A stretch of DNA of 64,000 bases from Pararhizobium mangrovi. GTDB lineage: Bacteria > Pseudomonadota > Alphaproteobacteria > Rhizobiales > Rhizobiaceae. Shown here piece after piece: positions 54,886 through 64,000 of the stretch. Position 1 is the stretch's first letter. Each line of letters starts with the position of its first letter. The translations under genes were made by a program, and so were the position numbers. The DNA lies in the NCBI RefSeq assembly GCF_006516965.1, contig NZ_VHLH01000020.1:1-64000 (forward strand). Reading direction: 5' to 3'. The notes under the pieces are model-generated. The model did not search any database. It was not told where the DNA came from and saw only the letters and a program-made list of their open reading frames with translations.

Positions 54886-56418
54886 TTACTCGCCACGCGG
54901 GAAGCGCTGGCGTTCCTCGAGTACGTTGAGATCCATGTGGTTGCGCATGTAGCGCTCGGAGGCCTTCTGGAGCGGCTGGAAGTCCCACGGATAGTAGGAG
55001 CCGTTGCGAAGCGCGTCGTAGACGATCCAGCGCCGGGCCTGGCTCTCGCGCACCTCTGCGTCGAACTTTTCCATGTCCCAGCGCGCACGCACCTTCTGCA
55101 TGAATTCCGAGACGAGCGTCGCGTTCGCCTCGTCGCTGGCAAGGTTGTTCACCTCGTTCGGATCGGCCTTAAGGTCGAAGAGCTGCGGCGGGTCGAGCTC
55201 GCAATGGATGAACTTGTATCTGCCCTCGCGGATCGCGACGAGCGGGGCGTAGGAGGCTTCCGCCGCGTATTCGATCTCGACGCGGCTTTCGCGCTTCGCC
55301 TCACCGCGCATGACGGGACCAAGGCTCTCTCCGTCCGTCCACGGCATGATGCTTTCCATGGAGATGCCGGCGAGGTCCGTCATCGTCGGCAGGATGTCGA
55401 GGTTCGAGACCGGTTCGTCGACGCGCTTGGGCTCGTTGCCGGGAGCGGCGATCATCAGAGGCACGCGGGACGAGCCCTCGTAGAAGCTCATCTTGAACCA
55501 CAGGCCGTGCTCGCCGAGCATGTCGCCATGGTCGGCGCAGAAGACGATGACCGTATCGTCCGCCATGCGGGTGCGTTCGAGCACGTCGAGGATCTCGCCG
55601 ACCTTGTCGTCCAGATAGGAGACATTGGCGAAATAGGCCCGGCGCGAGCGGCGGACGTTCTCCGGCTGGATGTCGAACTTTTCGTAGTCGTTGGCGAGGA
55701 AGATGCGCTTGGAGTGCGCGTCCTGCTCCTCGAACGGGATCTCGCCGACTTCCGGGTCGAGATGCTCGCAATCCTCGTAGAGGTCCCAGTACTTCCTGCG
55801 CGCGACGTAGGGGTCGTGCGGATGCGTGAACGAGATCGTCAGGCTCCACGGCTTGCGGTTCTCGTCCTCGGATTCGCGCGAGAGCTGGTAGAGCTTCTGA
55901 ACGCCCTGGAAACAGACCTCGTCGTCGTACTCCATCTGGTTGGAGATCTCGGCAACGCCCGCACCCGTGACCGAGCCGAGATTGTGGTACCACCAGTCGA
56001 TGCGCTCGCCCGGCTTGCGGTAGTCCGGCGTCCAGCCGAAATCGGCCGGGTAGATGTCCGTCGTCAGCCGGTCCTCGAAGCCATGGAGCTGGTCGGGGCC
56101 GACGAAGTGCATCTTGCCAGAAAGGCAGGTCGAGTAGCCGGCGAGCCGCAGATGGTGGGCATAGGTCGGGATGCTGGAAGCGTATTCGGCGGCGTTGTCG
56201 TAGACCTTGGTGCGGCTCGGGAGCTGGCCGGCCATGAACGAGGCGCGGCCCGGCGCACACAATGGCGACGACGTGTAGTTGTTGGCGAAGCGCGTCGAGC
56301 GGGCAGCGAGCTTCTTCAGGTTCGGCGTGTGAAGCCAGTCGGCCGGGCCGTCGGGAAAGAAGGTTCCGTTCAGCTGGTCGACCATGATGACGAGGATGTT
56401 GGGGCGAGTGGTCGGCAT
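54886..56418 (-). CDS. betC: Choline-sulfatase
   Basis: The 510-residue sulfatase releases choline and sulfate from choline-O-sulfate. The N-terminal PNILVIMVDQLNGTFFPDG carries metal ligands. The sulfatase signature SPLCAPGRASFMAGQLPSRT holds the cysteine that is converted to formylglycine (C-x-P-x-R). A downstream FCADHGDMLGEHGLW supplies further ligands, and the C-terminal region is of BetC type (MRNHMDLNVLEERQRFPRGE). GGAGGG lies about 10 bases before the ATG at 56418. It is the first gene of the operon. In many rhizobia betI lies directly upstream, but no betI is found here. Confidence 0.94.
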   Translation of the reverse strand: MPTTRPNILVIMVDQLNGTFFPDGPADWLHTPNLKKLAARSTRFANNYTSSPLCAPGRASFMAGQLPSRTKVYDNAAEYASSIPTYAHHLRLAGYSTCLSGKMHFVGPDQLHGFEDRLTTDIYPADFGWTPDYRKPGERIDWWYHNLGSVTGAGVAEISNQMEYDDEVCFQGVQKLYQLSRESEDENRKPWSLTISFTHPHDPYVARRKYWDLYEDCEHLDPEVGEIPFEEQDAHSKRIFLANDYEKFDIQPENVRRSRRAYFANVSYLDDKVGEILDVLERTRMADDTVIVFCADHGDMLGEHGLWFKMSFYEGSSRVPLMIAAPGNEPKRVDEPVSNLDILPTMTDLAGISMESIMPWTDGESLGPVMRGEAKRESRVEIEYAAEASYAPLVAIREGRYKFIHCELDPPQLFDLKADPNEVNNLASDEANATLVSEFMQKVRARWDMEKFDAEVRESQARRWIVYDALRNGSYYPWDFQPLQKASERYMRNHMDLNVLEERQRFPRGE

Positions 56419-56625
56419 CGTCGGGCGTCCCTCCTTCGCACTGTCGGGGTGGTCTTTCCTTCCCTGTCTATTTTTTATTGATCGCGCGTTCAATCAAAAA
56501 TCGGGGGGATGGATCGTCCGCGTGCTTGGATCTCAACCGTTGGCGTGATGACACAGGCGTTCGCATGAACGATGATCATGGCGCTTTGCTTGAAGAGACA
56601 TCGCCGAACGAGGATGCAACGGAAC

Positions 56626-56859
56626 ATGGTTGTCGATATCGCCAACGAGCGTACGAGGATGATCGCAAATGCGCTCGATCGATTGTCGACGGCCTTTTTG
56701 ACGGTCGGTGTCCTCGCTCCGGCCGCGAGCGAGATCTACGGCAATGTTCGCGTCGCAGAGAGCCTGGGCGTCTGGACGCCGTTCATCGTCGTCGCTTGGT
56801 TTTTGAGTGCGATCGCCTTACATTTGACGGCACATTTGGTCCTTGGAGATCTCAAATGA
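56626..56859 (+). CDS. Small two-helix membrane protein
   Basis: The 77-residue product has two hydrophobic segments (LSTAFLTVGVLAPAASEIYG; FIVVAWFLSAIALHLTAHLV) and no family I can name. The open frame extends upstream to 56572, but the ATG at 56626 follows GGA and removes a basic, poorly hydrophobic leader; an ATG at 56614 is also possible. Its stop codon overlaps the start of a 28-codon membrane gene, so the two are probably co-translated. The layout, a short two-helix protein coupled to a one-helix peptide, resembles small membrane-complex accessory pairs. Confidence 0.6.
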   Translation: MVVDIANERTRMIANALDRLSTAFLTVGVLAPAASEIYGNVRVAESLGVWTPFIVVAWFLSAIALHLTAHLVLGDLK

Positions 56860-56942
56860 GCCTCGGTCTTTTCTATACCGTGCTGCCGCTCGCGATCGTT
56901 GCTGTGATCTTCGTGGCATTGAAGGCAGCTCGCTACATCTGA
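56856..56942 (+). CDS. Tiny 28-residue single-helix membrane protein
   Basis: The ATG overlaps the upstream stop codon (ATGA) and is preceded by GGAG about 9 bases away. The peptide is nearly all one membrane helix (FYTVLPLAIVAVIFVALKAA) with a Lys/Arg end that would sit in the cytoplasm. It ends 13 bases before the convergent YrhK-like gene. Such peptides are usually missed by gene finders; reading-frame coupling and the ribosome site support it, though expression is not shown. Confidence 0.55.
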   Translation: MSLGLFYTVLPLAIVAVIFVALKAARYI

Positions 56943-56954
56943 CGGCCCGCCCAT

Positions 56955-57236
56955 TCACCCTTTGTCGCGCTGGGCCAGGAACGAGTAGTCGCCGAGCGCC
57001 ATGTAGTGCAGTTCGCGCGCGAGCCGGATTGTCGGCTTGAGGGCGAAGAAGAACGAGCCCACCACGAACATCCAGATGGCGATGGTCTCCGTGCTCTTCC
57101 AGAAGAAGAGAACGCTGCCGACGAGGAAGAGGAAGGCGGCGAGGAAATCGACCACCGTGTACCAGACCTCGTAGATCGCGAAGAGGCGCTTGTGCTCGCC
57201 GGATTGCTCGCTATTGGCGGGATCGAAGAGTCGCAT
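56955..57236 (-). CDS. YrhK-domain small membrane protein
   Basis: The 93-residue product has two membrane helices (VVDFLAAFLFLVGSVLFFW; IAIWMFVVGSFFFALKPTIR) framed by YEVWYT before and RLARELHY after, which is the YrhK-domain pattern. The function of the family is not known. It is convergent with the small membrane pair at 56626-56942, and may be functionally associated, which is only a positional hint. Confidence 0.78.
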   Translation of the reverse strand: MRLFDPANSEQSGEHKRLFAIYEVWYTVVDFLAAFLFLVGSVLFFWKSTETIAIWMFVVGSFFFALKPTIRLARELHYMALGDYSFLAQRDKG

Positions 57237-57370
57237 GGCATCTCCTGCAGGCTCGGTTGGATGGGAACGAGCCTGGTGCAGGCGTCGATGGCGTGTCGCG
57301 AGAGCGAAAGCGATGGATGGGTGCGAGGTTCCATCGGCGGGCGAAAGCGTCCGCCCGTAAGACTGCGGGT

Positions 57371-59515
57371 TCAGGTCGCCGGAACGGGCGTCAGCCGGTC
57401 GAGGAGGTCCGCCGCAGCCGTCGCGATGACGGTGCCGGGCGGGAAGATGGCGTCCGCGCCTGCCGTCCGCAGCGCCGCGAAGTCGGCTGGCGGAATGACG
57501 CCGCCGACGGCGACGAGGATGCCGCCGCCACCTTCCTGACGCAGCGCGTCGCGCAGTTCGGGGACGAGCGTCAGGTGGCCGGCGGCGAGCGAAGAGACGC
57601 CGACGATGTCGACGCCTTCCGTGACGGCGCGCGCGGCGACCTCTCCAGGCGTCTGGAACATCGAACCGACGAGCACGTCGAAGCCGAGGTCGGCGAAGGC
57701 GGTGGCGACGACCTTCTGGCCGCGGTCGTGGCCGTCCTGGCCCACTTTCGCGATCAGAATGCGCGGCTTGGCACCGGTGCGCCCGGCGTATTCATGCGCC
57801 TTCTCGGCCGCGCGGGCGAAGGCTGGATCGCTCTCGCCGACTTCCGTGCGGTAGACGCCGGAGATGGTTTGCACCTCGGCAACGTGGCGGCCGAAGGCCT
57901 TTTCGAGCGCCAGCGAGATCTCGCCGACGGTGGCCCTGGCTCGCGCGGCGTCGACGGCAAAGGCGAGGAGGTTGCCTTCGCCGGTCTCGGCCGCACGCGC
58001 GAGAGCTTCGAGTGACGCTTCGAGAGGCGCGACGTCGCGCGTGCCCTTCAGTTCCTGCAGCTTTGCGAGCTGGCGTGCGCGGACCTCGGCATTGTCGATA
58101 CGGCGGACGTCGACGGTCTCTTCCTCTTCCGGTCTGGCGAAATTGACGCCGACGACGGCCTGCCGGCCACTGTCGATGCGGGCCTGCGTCCGGGCCGCCG
58201 CTTCCTCGATGCGCCGCTTCGGCACGCCGGCCTCGATGGCCTTCGCCATGCCGCCGAGATCCTCGACCTCCTCGATGTGGGAAAGAGCACGAGCGGCGAG
58301 ATCGTGGGTCAGGCGCTCGACGTAATAGGAGCCACCCCACGGGTCGACGATGCGCGTGGTCCCGGATTCTTGCGCCAGAACGTGCTGCGTGTTGCGAGCG
58401 ATGCGGGCGGAATGGTCGCTCGGCAGCGCCAGCGCCTCGTCGAAGGCGTTGGTGTGGAGCGACTGGGTGTGCCCCTGCGTCGCCGCCATCGCCTCGACCA
58501 TCGTTCGCATGACGTTTGTCGTCGGGTCCTGTGCGGTGAGCGACCAGCCGGAGGTCTGGCAATGGGTGCGGAGCGCCAGCGACTTCGGGTTTTCCGGCGC
58601 GAAGTTGCGCTGCATGAGGCAGGCCCAGAGGAGGCGTGCGGCGCGCAGCTTGGCAACCTCCATGAAGAAGTTCATGCCGATGCCGAAGAAGAATGAAAGG
58701 CGCGGCGCGAAGGCGTCGATCGGCTGTCCGGCGGCGATGCCTGCTCGGGCGTACTCGATGCCGTCGGCGAGCGTATAGGCGAGTTCGAGGTCGGCCGAGG
58801 CACCGGCTTCCTGCATGTGGTAGCCGGAGATCGAGATCGCGTTGAAGCGTGGCATGTGTCTGGCCGTATAGGCGAAGATGTCGGCGACGATGCGCATCGA
58901 GGGCTGCGGCGGATAGATATAGGTGTTGCGGACCATGAACTCCTTGAGAATGTCGTTCTGGATGGTCCCGGACAGCTTTTCCGGTGGAACGCCCTGTTCC
59001 TCGGCTGCGACGATGTAGAGCGCCATGATCGGCAGCACGGCGCCGTTCATGGTCATCGACACGCTCATCTTGTCGAGCGGGATACCCTCGAAGAGCTGGC
59101 GCATGTCGAGGATGGAATCGATTGCCACACCTGCCATCCCGACGTCGCCGGCGGCGCGCTCGTGGTCGCTGTCGTAGCCGCGATGGGTGGCGAGGTCGAA
59201 GGCGACTGAGAGGCCCTTCTGTCCGGCGGCGAGGTTGGCGCGGTAGAAGGCGTTCGACTCTTCGGCCGTGGAGTAGCCCGCATATTGGCGGATCGTCCAC
59301 GGCTGCTGCAGGTACATCGTGGGGTAAGGGCCGCGCAGGAAAGGTGCGGAACCCGGAAAGGTGTCGAGGAAGGGCAGGCCATCGAGGTCGACGGCTTCAT
59401 AGGCGGTCTTCACGTCGATGCCTTCGGGGGTCGCATGAACCGTGGGGCTCGAAGTTTCGCCGAATATCGACTGCCGGTGCCATTCGAGGCTAGAAAAGTT
59501 GGGAACGCGGCTCAT
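57371..59515 (-). CDS. mutB: Methylmalonyl-CoA mutase large subunit
   Basis: The 714-residue protein is the catalytic, cobalamin-binding subunit that converts (R)-methylmalonyl-CoA to succinyl-CoA. The TIM-barrel part shows [20 protein letters not shown] and [20 protein letters not shown]. The C-terminal B12 domain has [20 protein letters not shown] with the cobalt-ligating His, then [19 protein letters not shown]. It follows mutA with a four-base overlap. Together they complete propionate and odd-chain or branched-chain degradation. Length matches the family. Confidence 0.96.
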   Translation of the reverse strand: MSRVPNFSSLEWHRQSIFGETSSPTVHATPEGIDVKTAYEAVDLDGLPFLDTFPGSAPFLRGPYPTMYLQQPWTIRQYAGYSTAEESNAFYRANLAAGQKGLSVAFDLATHRGYDSDHERAAGDVGMAGVAIDSILDMRQLFEGIPLDKMSVSMTMNGAVLPIMALYIVAAEEQGVPPEKLSGTIQNDILKEFMVRNTYIYPPQPSMRIVADIFAYTARHMPRFNAISISGYHMQEAGASADLELAYTLADGIEYARAGIAAGQPIDAFAPRLSFFFGIGMNFFMEVAKLRAARLLWACLMQRNFAPENPKSLALRTHCQTSGWSLTAQDPTTNVMRTMVEAMAATQGHTQSLHTNAFDEALALPSDHSARIARNTQHVLAQESGTTRIVDPWGGSYYVERLTHDLAARALSHIEEVEDLGGMAKAIEAGVPKRRIEEAAARTQARIDSGRQAVVGVNFARPEEEETVDVRRIDNAEVRARQLAKLQELKGTRDVAPLEASLEALARAAETGEGNLLAFAVDAARARATVGEISLALEKAFGRHVAEVQTISGVYRTEVGESDPAFARAAEKAHEYAGRTGAKPRILIAKVGQDGHDRGQKVVATAFADLGFDVLVGSMFQTPGEVAARAVTEGVDIVGVSSLAAGHLTLVPELRDALRQEGGGGILVAVGGVIPPADFAALRTAGADAIFPPGTVIATAAADLLDRLTPVPAT

Positions 59516-60936
59516 GGATGCGTCTCCTCGATCCCGGCATGGAGCGGTGCGAGCGTCAGCGCTCGGCGCGAACCGCGTGGTATCGATGGCTCGGGTTCGC
59601 GTTCGGCGAGCACGGCGACCGGGCGAGGGGCATCCGGTCGATAGTGCGTCGTGCCGATGATCGGCCGCTTTCCCTCGCGGATTGCCTGCGTGCGGGCCGC
59701 ACGGCCTTGCCGGATGCGCTCCTGCACGTGGCCACCGGCGAGGCTCGCCATGATGCCGCCTTCGCGCTCGATCGTCTGGAACTCGGCCCAGGCAGCGTTT
59801 GCGAGCGCATCGGTCAGCATTTCGATGCCACCGGCACCGGCAGCCGGATCGGCGACGCGCGCGAGGTGGCTTTCGCGCAGGAGCACGAGTTGCGTGTTGC
59901 GGGCGATGCGCCGCGCCGCGCCGTCGGGCAGGCCGAGCGCGATCGTATGCGGCAGGACGGCGATGCTGTCGGCGCCGCCGATGCCGGCCGCGAAGGCGGC
60001 GAGCGTGTTGCGCAGGATATTCGTTTCCGGGTCCTCTCGCGTCGCCATGCGCAGGGACGTTTCGGCGTGGACGAAAACTGGGGCAGCCTCGCCGACGCCG
60101 CAGGCGGATGCGATGCGCGCGTGCAGCAGGCGCAGGGCGCGGATCTTGGCGATGCCGAGCATCTGCTGCTGATCGACCGAGACGGCGAGCCCGGTCATGG
60201 CGAGCAGCGTCTCCGGCGCCATGCCACCGTCTTCCGCCGCGCGCAGCATGGCGACGAGCGCGGCGGCGACGAAGCCGAGTTCCTGCGCTTCGCTCGCGCC
60301 GGCATTGTGGGCGATGCGGCCGTCGGCGGTGAGCACCGTTCCGCCGAATCCCGGGTCGGCGAGATCCTCCGCAAAGCGGGCAAGTTCGCCGGTCAGGGAG
60401 AAGTCGCGTGCCGTCGATGCTGCGGCCGAAACCGGGTCGAGGCCGAAATGCACTTCGATTTCGCCCGGACTGTGGGCGGTCCGCGCCAGAAGGTCGGCGA
60501 GCGCCCGGCCAGCCATGGCGCTACCTTCCAGGCGAAGGGCGAGCGTCCCGGGATCGACTTCTTCGAGAATGCGGGCAAGTGCCGGGCGCACCGGCTGCGC
60601 GAGCCCGAAGCCATAGGCTGTGGGCGCACCGCCGACGGCGAGAACGAGCGTTTGCGCACCGTTCGCCGTGTCTTCCTTCGCCTGCGCGGCGGCGCGCACG
60701 GTCTCGGGATCGTCGATACGCTGGGCGAGGTGCCAGGGGCGACCGGCGTTCCGGCGAGGAAGCGGTCGCGTGTCGCCGCGTCGCGTATGGATCGGTCCGT
60801 ATGAGATTCCGTCGTCGGTTCGCGTGGTCAGCGCCTCGTCGAAATCCGCACCCTTCAGGGCGCGTTCGGCGAGCGCGCGCCACCCGGCTTCGTCGATCGG
60901 CTCGAAGCGGGCATTGTCGATGACGCTTGAATCCAT
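59512..60936 (-). CDS. mutA: Methylmalonyl-CoA mutase small subunit
   Basis: The 474-residue protein resembles the large subunit barrel ([40 protein letters not shown]) but ends before a B12-binding domain; there is no DGHDRG motif. This matches the non-catalytic partner of heterodimeric mutases, though it is shorter than most (about 600 residues with a degenerate C-terminal domain). Its stop codon overlaps the start of mutB. The 269-base gap upstream holds no gene I can support. Confidence 0.9.
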   Translation of the reverse strand: MDSSVIDNARFEPIDEAGWRALAERALKGADFDEALTTRTDDGISYGPIHTRRGDTRPLPRRNAGRPWHLAQRIDDPETVRAAAQAKEDTANGAQTLVLAVGGAPTAYGFGLAQPVRPALARILEEVDPGTLALRLEGSAMAGRALADLLARTAHSPGEIEVHFGLDPVSAAASTARDFSLTGELARFAEDLADPGFGGTVLTADGRIAHNAGASEAQELGFVAAALVAMLRAAEDGGMAPETLLAMTGLAVSVDQQQMLGIAKIRALRLLHARIASACGVGEAAPVFVHAETSLRMATREDPETNILRNTLAAFAAGIGGADSIAVLPHTIALGLPDGAARRIARNTQLVLLRESHLARVADPAAGAGGIEMLTDALANAAWAEFQTIEREGGIMASLAGGHVQERIRQGRAARTQAIREGKRPIIGTTHYRPDAPRPVAVLAEREPEPSIPRGSRRALTLAPLHAGIEETHP

Positions 60937-61205
60937 GCGGCCTCCCGATCGCGACTGCTTGCGCGGTCGCCTGCTCCGCGCTTGCCGGCGGGGCTGCGAA
61001 CGCGTTCCGCCCAGACTGGATCAGACCGACTTCGCCGACAATGTGCAAACGGCAAGAAAGGTTCGCGGCAGATGGGTTCGCGATGGATGGAGGGCAGGGC
61101 GAGGGGAAATGCCGCCCGGCGACCGATGACTGGAGGTACTTTCATTCGGTCGCCGGGCGTTCGATACGTGCACGCTCGAAAGGCGTACGCATCGAAAGGG
61201 TATGG

Positions 61206-62795
61206 TCAGTGCCCTCCGCCGCCGCCGGCGCTGGCAGGCGGCTTGCGCATGAGGACGGCACAGACGGCAAGCAGCGCGAAAAGCAGCGTCAATAGGTAGA
61301 AGATGTCCATGAAGGACATGACCTGCGCCTGCATGCGGACACGGCCGACCATCTGCGCCAGCGCGCCTTCCTGTGCCTGCATGCCGTGCGCCGCCAGATT
61401 GTGCGCCATCATCGAAAGCTGGCGCATGGCTTCCGGGTTCGACCAGTTGACGTGTTCGCTCAGGCGTTCGTAATGCATGTCGGCGCGGTGGATGAGGATC
61501 GTGTTGATGAGTGCGAGGCCTACCGCACCGCCGAGGTTACGGGTCAGGTTGAACAGGCCGGAGGCATTTTTGAGGCGTTCGGGCGGAAGCGTGCCCAATG
61601 CCAGATTGTTGATCGTCACCATGCACAGCATCAGCGAGACGCCGCGGAAAACCTGCGGCACGAAGATCTCCCAGTAGTCCCATTCCGGCGTGATGCCGGT
61701 CATCATCCAGGTGCCGGTCGCAAAGCCGATGAAGCCGATCAGCAGCATGACACGCGGATCGAGCTTGTTGGAAAGCGCGCCGGCGACCGGGGCGGTCATG
61801 AACATCGCCGCGCCGGAGACGAAGACGGCCTCGCCGATCATCAGCGAATCGTAGCCGCGCACCCGGCCGAGATAGAGGGGGAAGAGGTAGGTGAGTCCGT
61901 AGAGGCCGATGCCCATGACGAAGGAAAAGAGCGATCCGAACGAGAAGTTGACGTCCTTGAAGGCCGAAAGGTCGACGATCGGCTGTTCGGCGTTGAAGGC
62001 CCGTTGGAAGAAGACCAGCCCGCCGATCACCATGGTGATGGCGAAGACGAAGACGGCCCTGTCCTGCAGCCAGTCGTTCTGCGGGCCTTCCTCGAGCACG
62101 TATTCCATCGAGCCGAGGAAGATCGCCATTGCCGCAAGGCCGGTCCAGTCGAACTTCTTCAGGAGCGAACGATCGCCCTCGTCGAAATCGATCAGCGTCC
62201 AGGCCGCGATCGCGACGCCGATACCGGGGATCACGTTGATCAGGAAAAGCCAGTGCCAGGAAAAGGCGTGGCTCAGATAGCCGCCGATCGTCGGGCCGAT
62301 CGTCGGTGCGAGCGTCGCGACGAGGCCGATCATCGGCGAGACGATGGCGCGCTTGGACGGCGGGAAGATCGTGAACGCGGCCGCGAAGACGGAAGGGATC
62401 ATGCCGCCGCCGATGAAGCCCTGCAGCGCGCGGTAGACCATCATCTCGTCCATGTTGGTCGCCGTGGCACAGAGCAGGCTCGCCAGCGTGAAGCCGGCGG
62501 CGGAGACGGTGAAGAGCACGCGCGTGGAGAGCAGCCGGCCGAGGAAGCCGGAAAGCGGGATCATCACCACCTCGGCGATGAGATAGGCCGTCTGCACCCA
62601 GGCGATCTCGTCCGGGCTGGCGGACAGGCCGGCCTGGATCTCCGCGAGCGAGGCCGACACCACCTGGATGTCGAGGATCGCCATGAACATGCCGAAGACC
62701 ATGGCAAGGAACGCGAAGAGCTTGCGCGTATCCATGCTGTCGGCGGGTGCCGGTGCCGGCGGGGCACCGGCCGTGATGGTGGACGAAGTGGCCAT
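61206..62795 (-). CDS. emrB: DHA2-family MFS multidrug exporter (EmrB-like)
   Basis: The 529-residue inner-membrane transporter has about 14 hydrophobic segments and the DHA2 marks: LDIQVVSASLAEIQAGLSAS at helix 1, the GFLGRLLSTRVLF loop, and GLVATLAPTIGPTIGGYLS (motif C region). It exports hydrophobic drugs using the proton gradient through an EmrA adaptor, encoded 38 bases upstream in the same direction. A short His/Gly-rich C-terminus follows the last helix. The actual substrates are not known. Confidence 0.92.
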   Translation of the reverse strand: MATSSTITAGAPPAPAPADSMDTRKLFAFLAMVFGMFMAILDIQVVSASLAEIQAGLSASPDEIAWVQTAYLIAEVVMIPLSGFLGRLLSTRVLFTVSAAGFTLASLLCATATNMDEMMVYRALQGFIGGGMIPSVFAAAFTIFPPSKRAIVSPMIGLVATLAPTIGPTIGGYLSHAFSWHWLFLINVIPGIGVAIAAWTLIDFDEGDRSLLKKFDWTGLAAMAIFLGSMEYVLEEGPQNDWLQDRAVFVFAITMVIGGLVFFQRAFNAEQPIVDLSAFKDVNFSFGSLFSFVMGIGLYGLTYLFPLYLGRVRGYDSLMIGEAVFVSGAAMFMTAPVAGALSNKLDPRVMLLIGFIGFATGTWMMTGITPEWDYWEIFVPQVFRGVSLMLCMVTINNLALGTLPPERLKNASGLFNLTRNLGGAVGLALINTILIHRADMHYERLSEHVNWSNPEAMRQLSMMAHNLAAHGMQAQEGALAQMVGRVRMQAQVMSFMDIFYLLTLLFALLAVCAVLMRKPPASAGGGGGH

Positions 62796-62833
62796 GGCTC
62801 GATGTCTTCGAAGAACGATGCGGGTTCGTTGCG

Positions 62834-64000
62834 TTACTTCGCCGGATTGCCGGCGTCGGGCGCGGTGCGCGTGTCGATGTCGGCGACGACGCTCAGGCCC
62901 GCGCGCAGCCTGCCGCTGTCGAGCGCGTCCTTCGGCAGTTCGATGCGAACGGGCACGCGCTGGACGACCTTGGTGAAGTTGCCGGTGGCGTTGTCGGAGG
63001 GCAGCAGCGAGAAGACCGAGCCGGAAGCCGGCGCGATCGAGGCGACCGTGCCTTCGATCGTGTGGCCGTCGAGCGCGTCGACGCTGATCGTCGCCTTTTC
63101 GCCCGGCACCACGCCGGCAAGCTGCGTCTCCTTCAGGTTGGCGCGGATGTAGAGCTTCTTCATCGGCACGAGCGCGGCGAGCTTCTGGCCGGCGGACACG
63201 AAATCCCCGGTCTCGACCGCGCGATTGCCGACCACGCCGTCATAGGGCGCGCGCAGGACGGTCTGGTTCAGATTGCGCTCTGCCTGATCGATGGCGAGCT
63301 TGAGGCTCGGGATCTGGCTTTCGGCTTCGGCGTACTGCGCCTTGAGAACGCCGACATTGGCCTTCGCGGCGGCGATCTGCGCATCCGCACCGGTCAGTTT
63401 CGCGCTTGCCGAAGCAAGGGCTGCATCGGCGTTGTCGACTTCCGACTGCGAGGCGACGCGCGTCTTCAAGAGGCTGCGCGCGCGATCGGCGGTCGACTTG
63501 GCGTTGTCGGCCGTCGCCTGCGACGCCTGTTTCTCGGCCTGCGCCTGCGCGACGGAAGCCTCGGCGGCCTTTTCCTGAGCCTGGATGCGGTTCAGCGTCT
63601 GCTGCTGGCTCTTGACGGCGGCCTTCGCCTGTTCGAGCGCGATGCGGTAGTCGCCGTCCTCCAGGCGCACGAGCACGTCGCCGGCCTTCACCTGCTGGTT
63701 TTCCGTGAAGTTCACAGACGCGACGTAGCCCTGGATCTTCGGGGCGAGCGCGGCGATATCGGCCTGGACATAGGCGTCGTCGGTGGAAACGATAAAGCGA
63801 CCGACCGTCCAGTAGTGGTAGCCGTAATAGGCGCCGCCGGCGAGAAGCGCCAGGCCGATGATCGGCAGGAGCATCTTGCGCAGGCCGCGCTTCTTCTTCT
63901 TCGGAGCATCGGCGGAGGCGCCGGCGGAATGCGCCGGCTCGACGTCGGGACCCGGCACCTCCTGCGGTGCGGTCCGCTCGCGCGATTCCGGACGTGCCGG
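62834..64000 (-). CDS. emrA: HlyD/EmrA-type membrane fusion protein (cut by window end)
   Basis: At least 388 residues are visible; the frame is still open at base 64000, so the true start is probably outside. A single N-terminal membrane helix (LLPIIGLALLAGGAYYGYHY) follows a basic stretch (KKKKRGLRKM). Next come the lipoyl half (VSTDDAYVQADIAALAPKIQ), a long Ala/Gln-rich helical hairpin, and the beta-barrel part (VLRAPYDGVVGNRAVETGDF; IRANLKETQLAGVVPGEKAT). This is the periplasmic adaptor linking EmrB to an outer-membrane channel. A GTG at 63958 with GGAG directly before it is too close to be a good start. Confidence 0.9.
   Translation of the reverse strand, partial: PARPESRERTAPQEVPGPDVEPAHSAGASADAPKKKKRGLRKMLLPIIGLALLAGGAYYGYHYWTVGRFIVSTDDAYVQADIAALAPKIQGYVASVNFTENQQVKAGDVLVRLEDGDYRIALEQAKAAVKSQQQTLNRIQAQEKAAEASVAQAQAEKQASQATADNAKSTADRARSLLKTRVASQSEVDNADAALASASAKLTGADAQIAAAKANVGVLKAQYAEAESQIPSLKLAIDQAERNLNQTVLRAPYDGVVGNRAVETGDFVSAGQKLAALVPMKKLYIRANLKETQLAGVVPGEKATISVDALDGHTIEGTVASIAPASGSVFSLLPSDNATGNFTKVVQRVPVRIELPKDALDSGRLRAGLSVVADIDTRTAPDAGNPAK

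Noticed and set aside
1-64000. tRNA, rRNA or CRISPR arrays
   Set aside because: No cloverleaf-like gene with CCA-adjacent T-loop, no rRNA-like stretch and no regularly spaced repeats were noticed by eye; a covariance-model scan would be needed to exclude small RNAs.

Overview
The window is chromosome-like, GC-rich DNA (coding regions look well above 60% GC) from an alphaproteobacterium, most probably of the order Hyphomicrobiales (Rhizobiales). The pointers are the NodP/NodQ-type sulfate activation pair, the UDP-glucose dehydrogenase plus UDP-glucuronate epimerase pair of rhizobial polysaccharide loci, the rhizobial-style choline-sulfate operon (betC/betB/betA), Flp pilins and methylmalonyl-CoA mutase mutAB. 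Species is inferred only. No rRNA, tRNA or CRISPR array was recognised.

Layout. (1) 1-1840: the end of a glutaryl-CoA dehydrogenase gene, translationally coupled to a family III CoA-transferase. (2) 1853-2359: decayed IS630- and IS5-like remnants. (3) 2434-11037: an IclR regulator divergent from an operon with an aspartoacylase-like amidohydrolase, a ribose-type sugar ABC transporter (binding protein, a permease fused to the tandem ATPase, a second permease), a creatininase-family amidohydrolase and a class V aminotransferase-fold enzyme. (4) 11219-20766: two divergent arms of an amino-sugar catabolic locus. One arm has nanE, a UgpC/MalK-type ATPase, a ROK kinase and a GMC oxidoreductase; the other has a binding protein, two permeases, an SDR dehydrogenase and an RpiR regulator. 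An IS3-like remnant abuts the RpiR stop codon, so the 2.4-20.8 kb block lies between IS scars. (5) 21613-22429: two Flp pilin genes without assembly genes.

(6) 22527-48921 is the most interesting part: a surface-glycan locus. It holds precursor genes (glmS, glmU, UDP-glucose dehydrogenase, UDP-glucuronate 4-epimerase, phosphomannomutase, galE), a KpsM/KpsT-type exporter, two family-2 glycosyltransferases, a sulfotransferase, the PAPS-forming pair cysD and cysN/C, and cysH. Within it are two large paralogous proteins that join a glycosyltransferase-like domain to an alginate-lyase-like domain. The larger one also carries an FkbM methyltransferase domain and a long coiled coil. A third large protein looks like a degenerate FkbM domain followed by two glycosyltransferase-like domains. 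Together these suggest a sulfated, uronic-acid-containing polysaccharide exported by an ABC transporter and built by unusual multidomain enzymes.

(7) 49149-64000: a GAF-GGDEF-EAL protein, the choline-O-sulfate to glycine betaine operon (betC, a GST, betB, betA), two overlapping very small membrane-protein genes, a YrhK-like protein, mutAB, and an EmrAB-type efflux pair cut by the window end.
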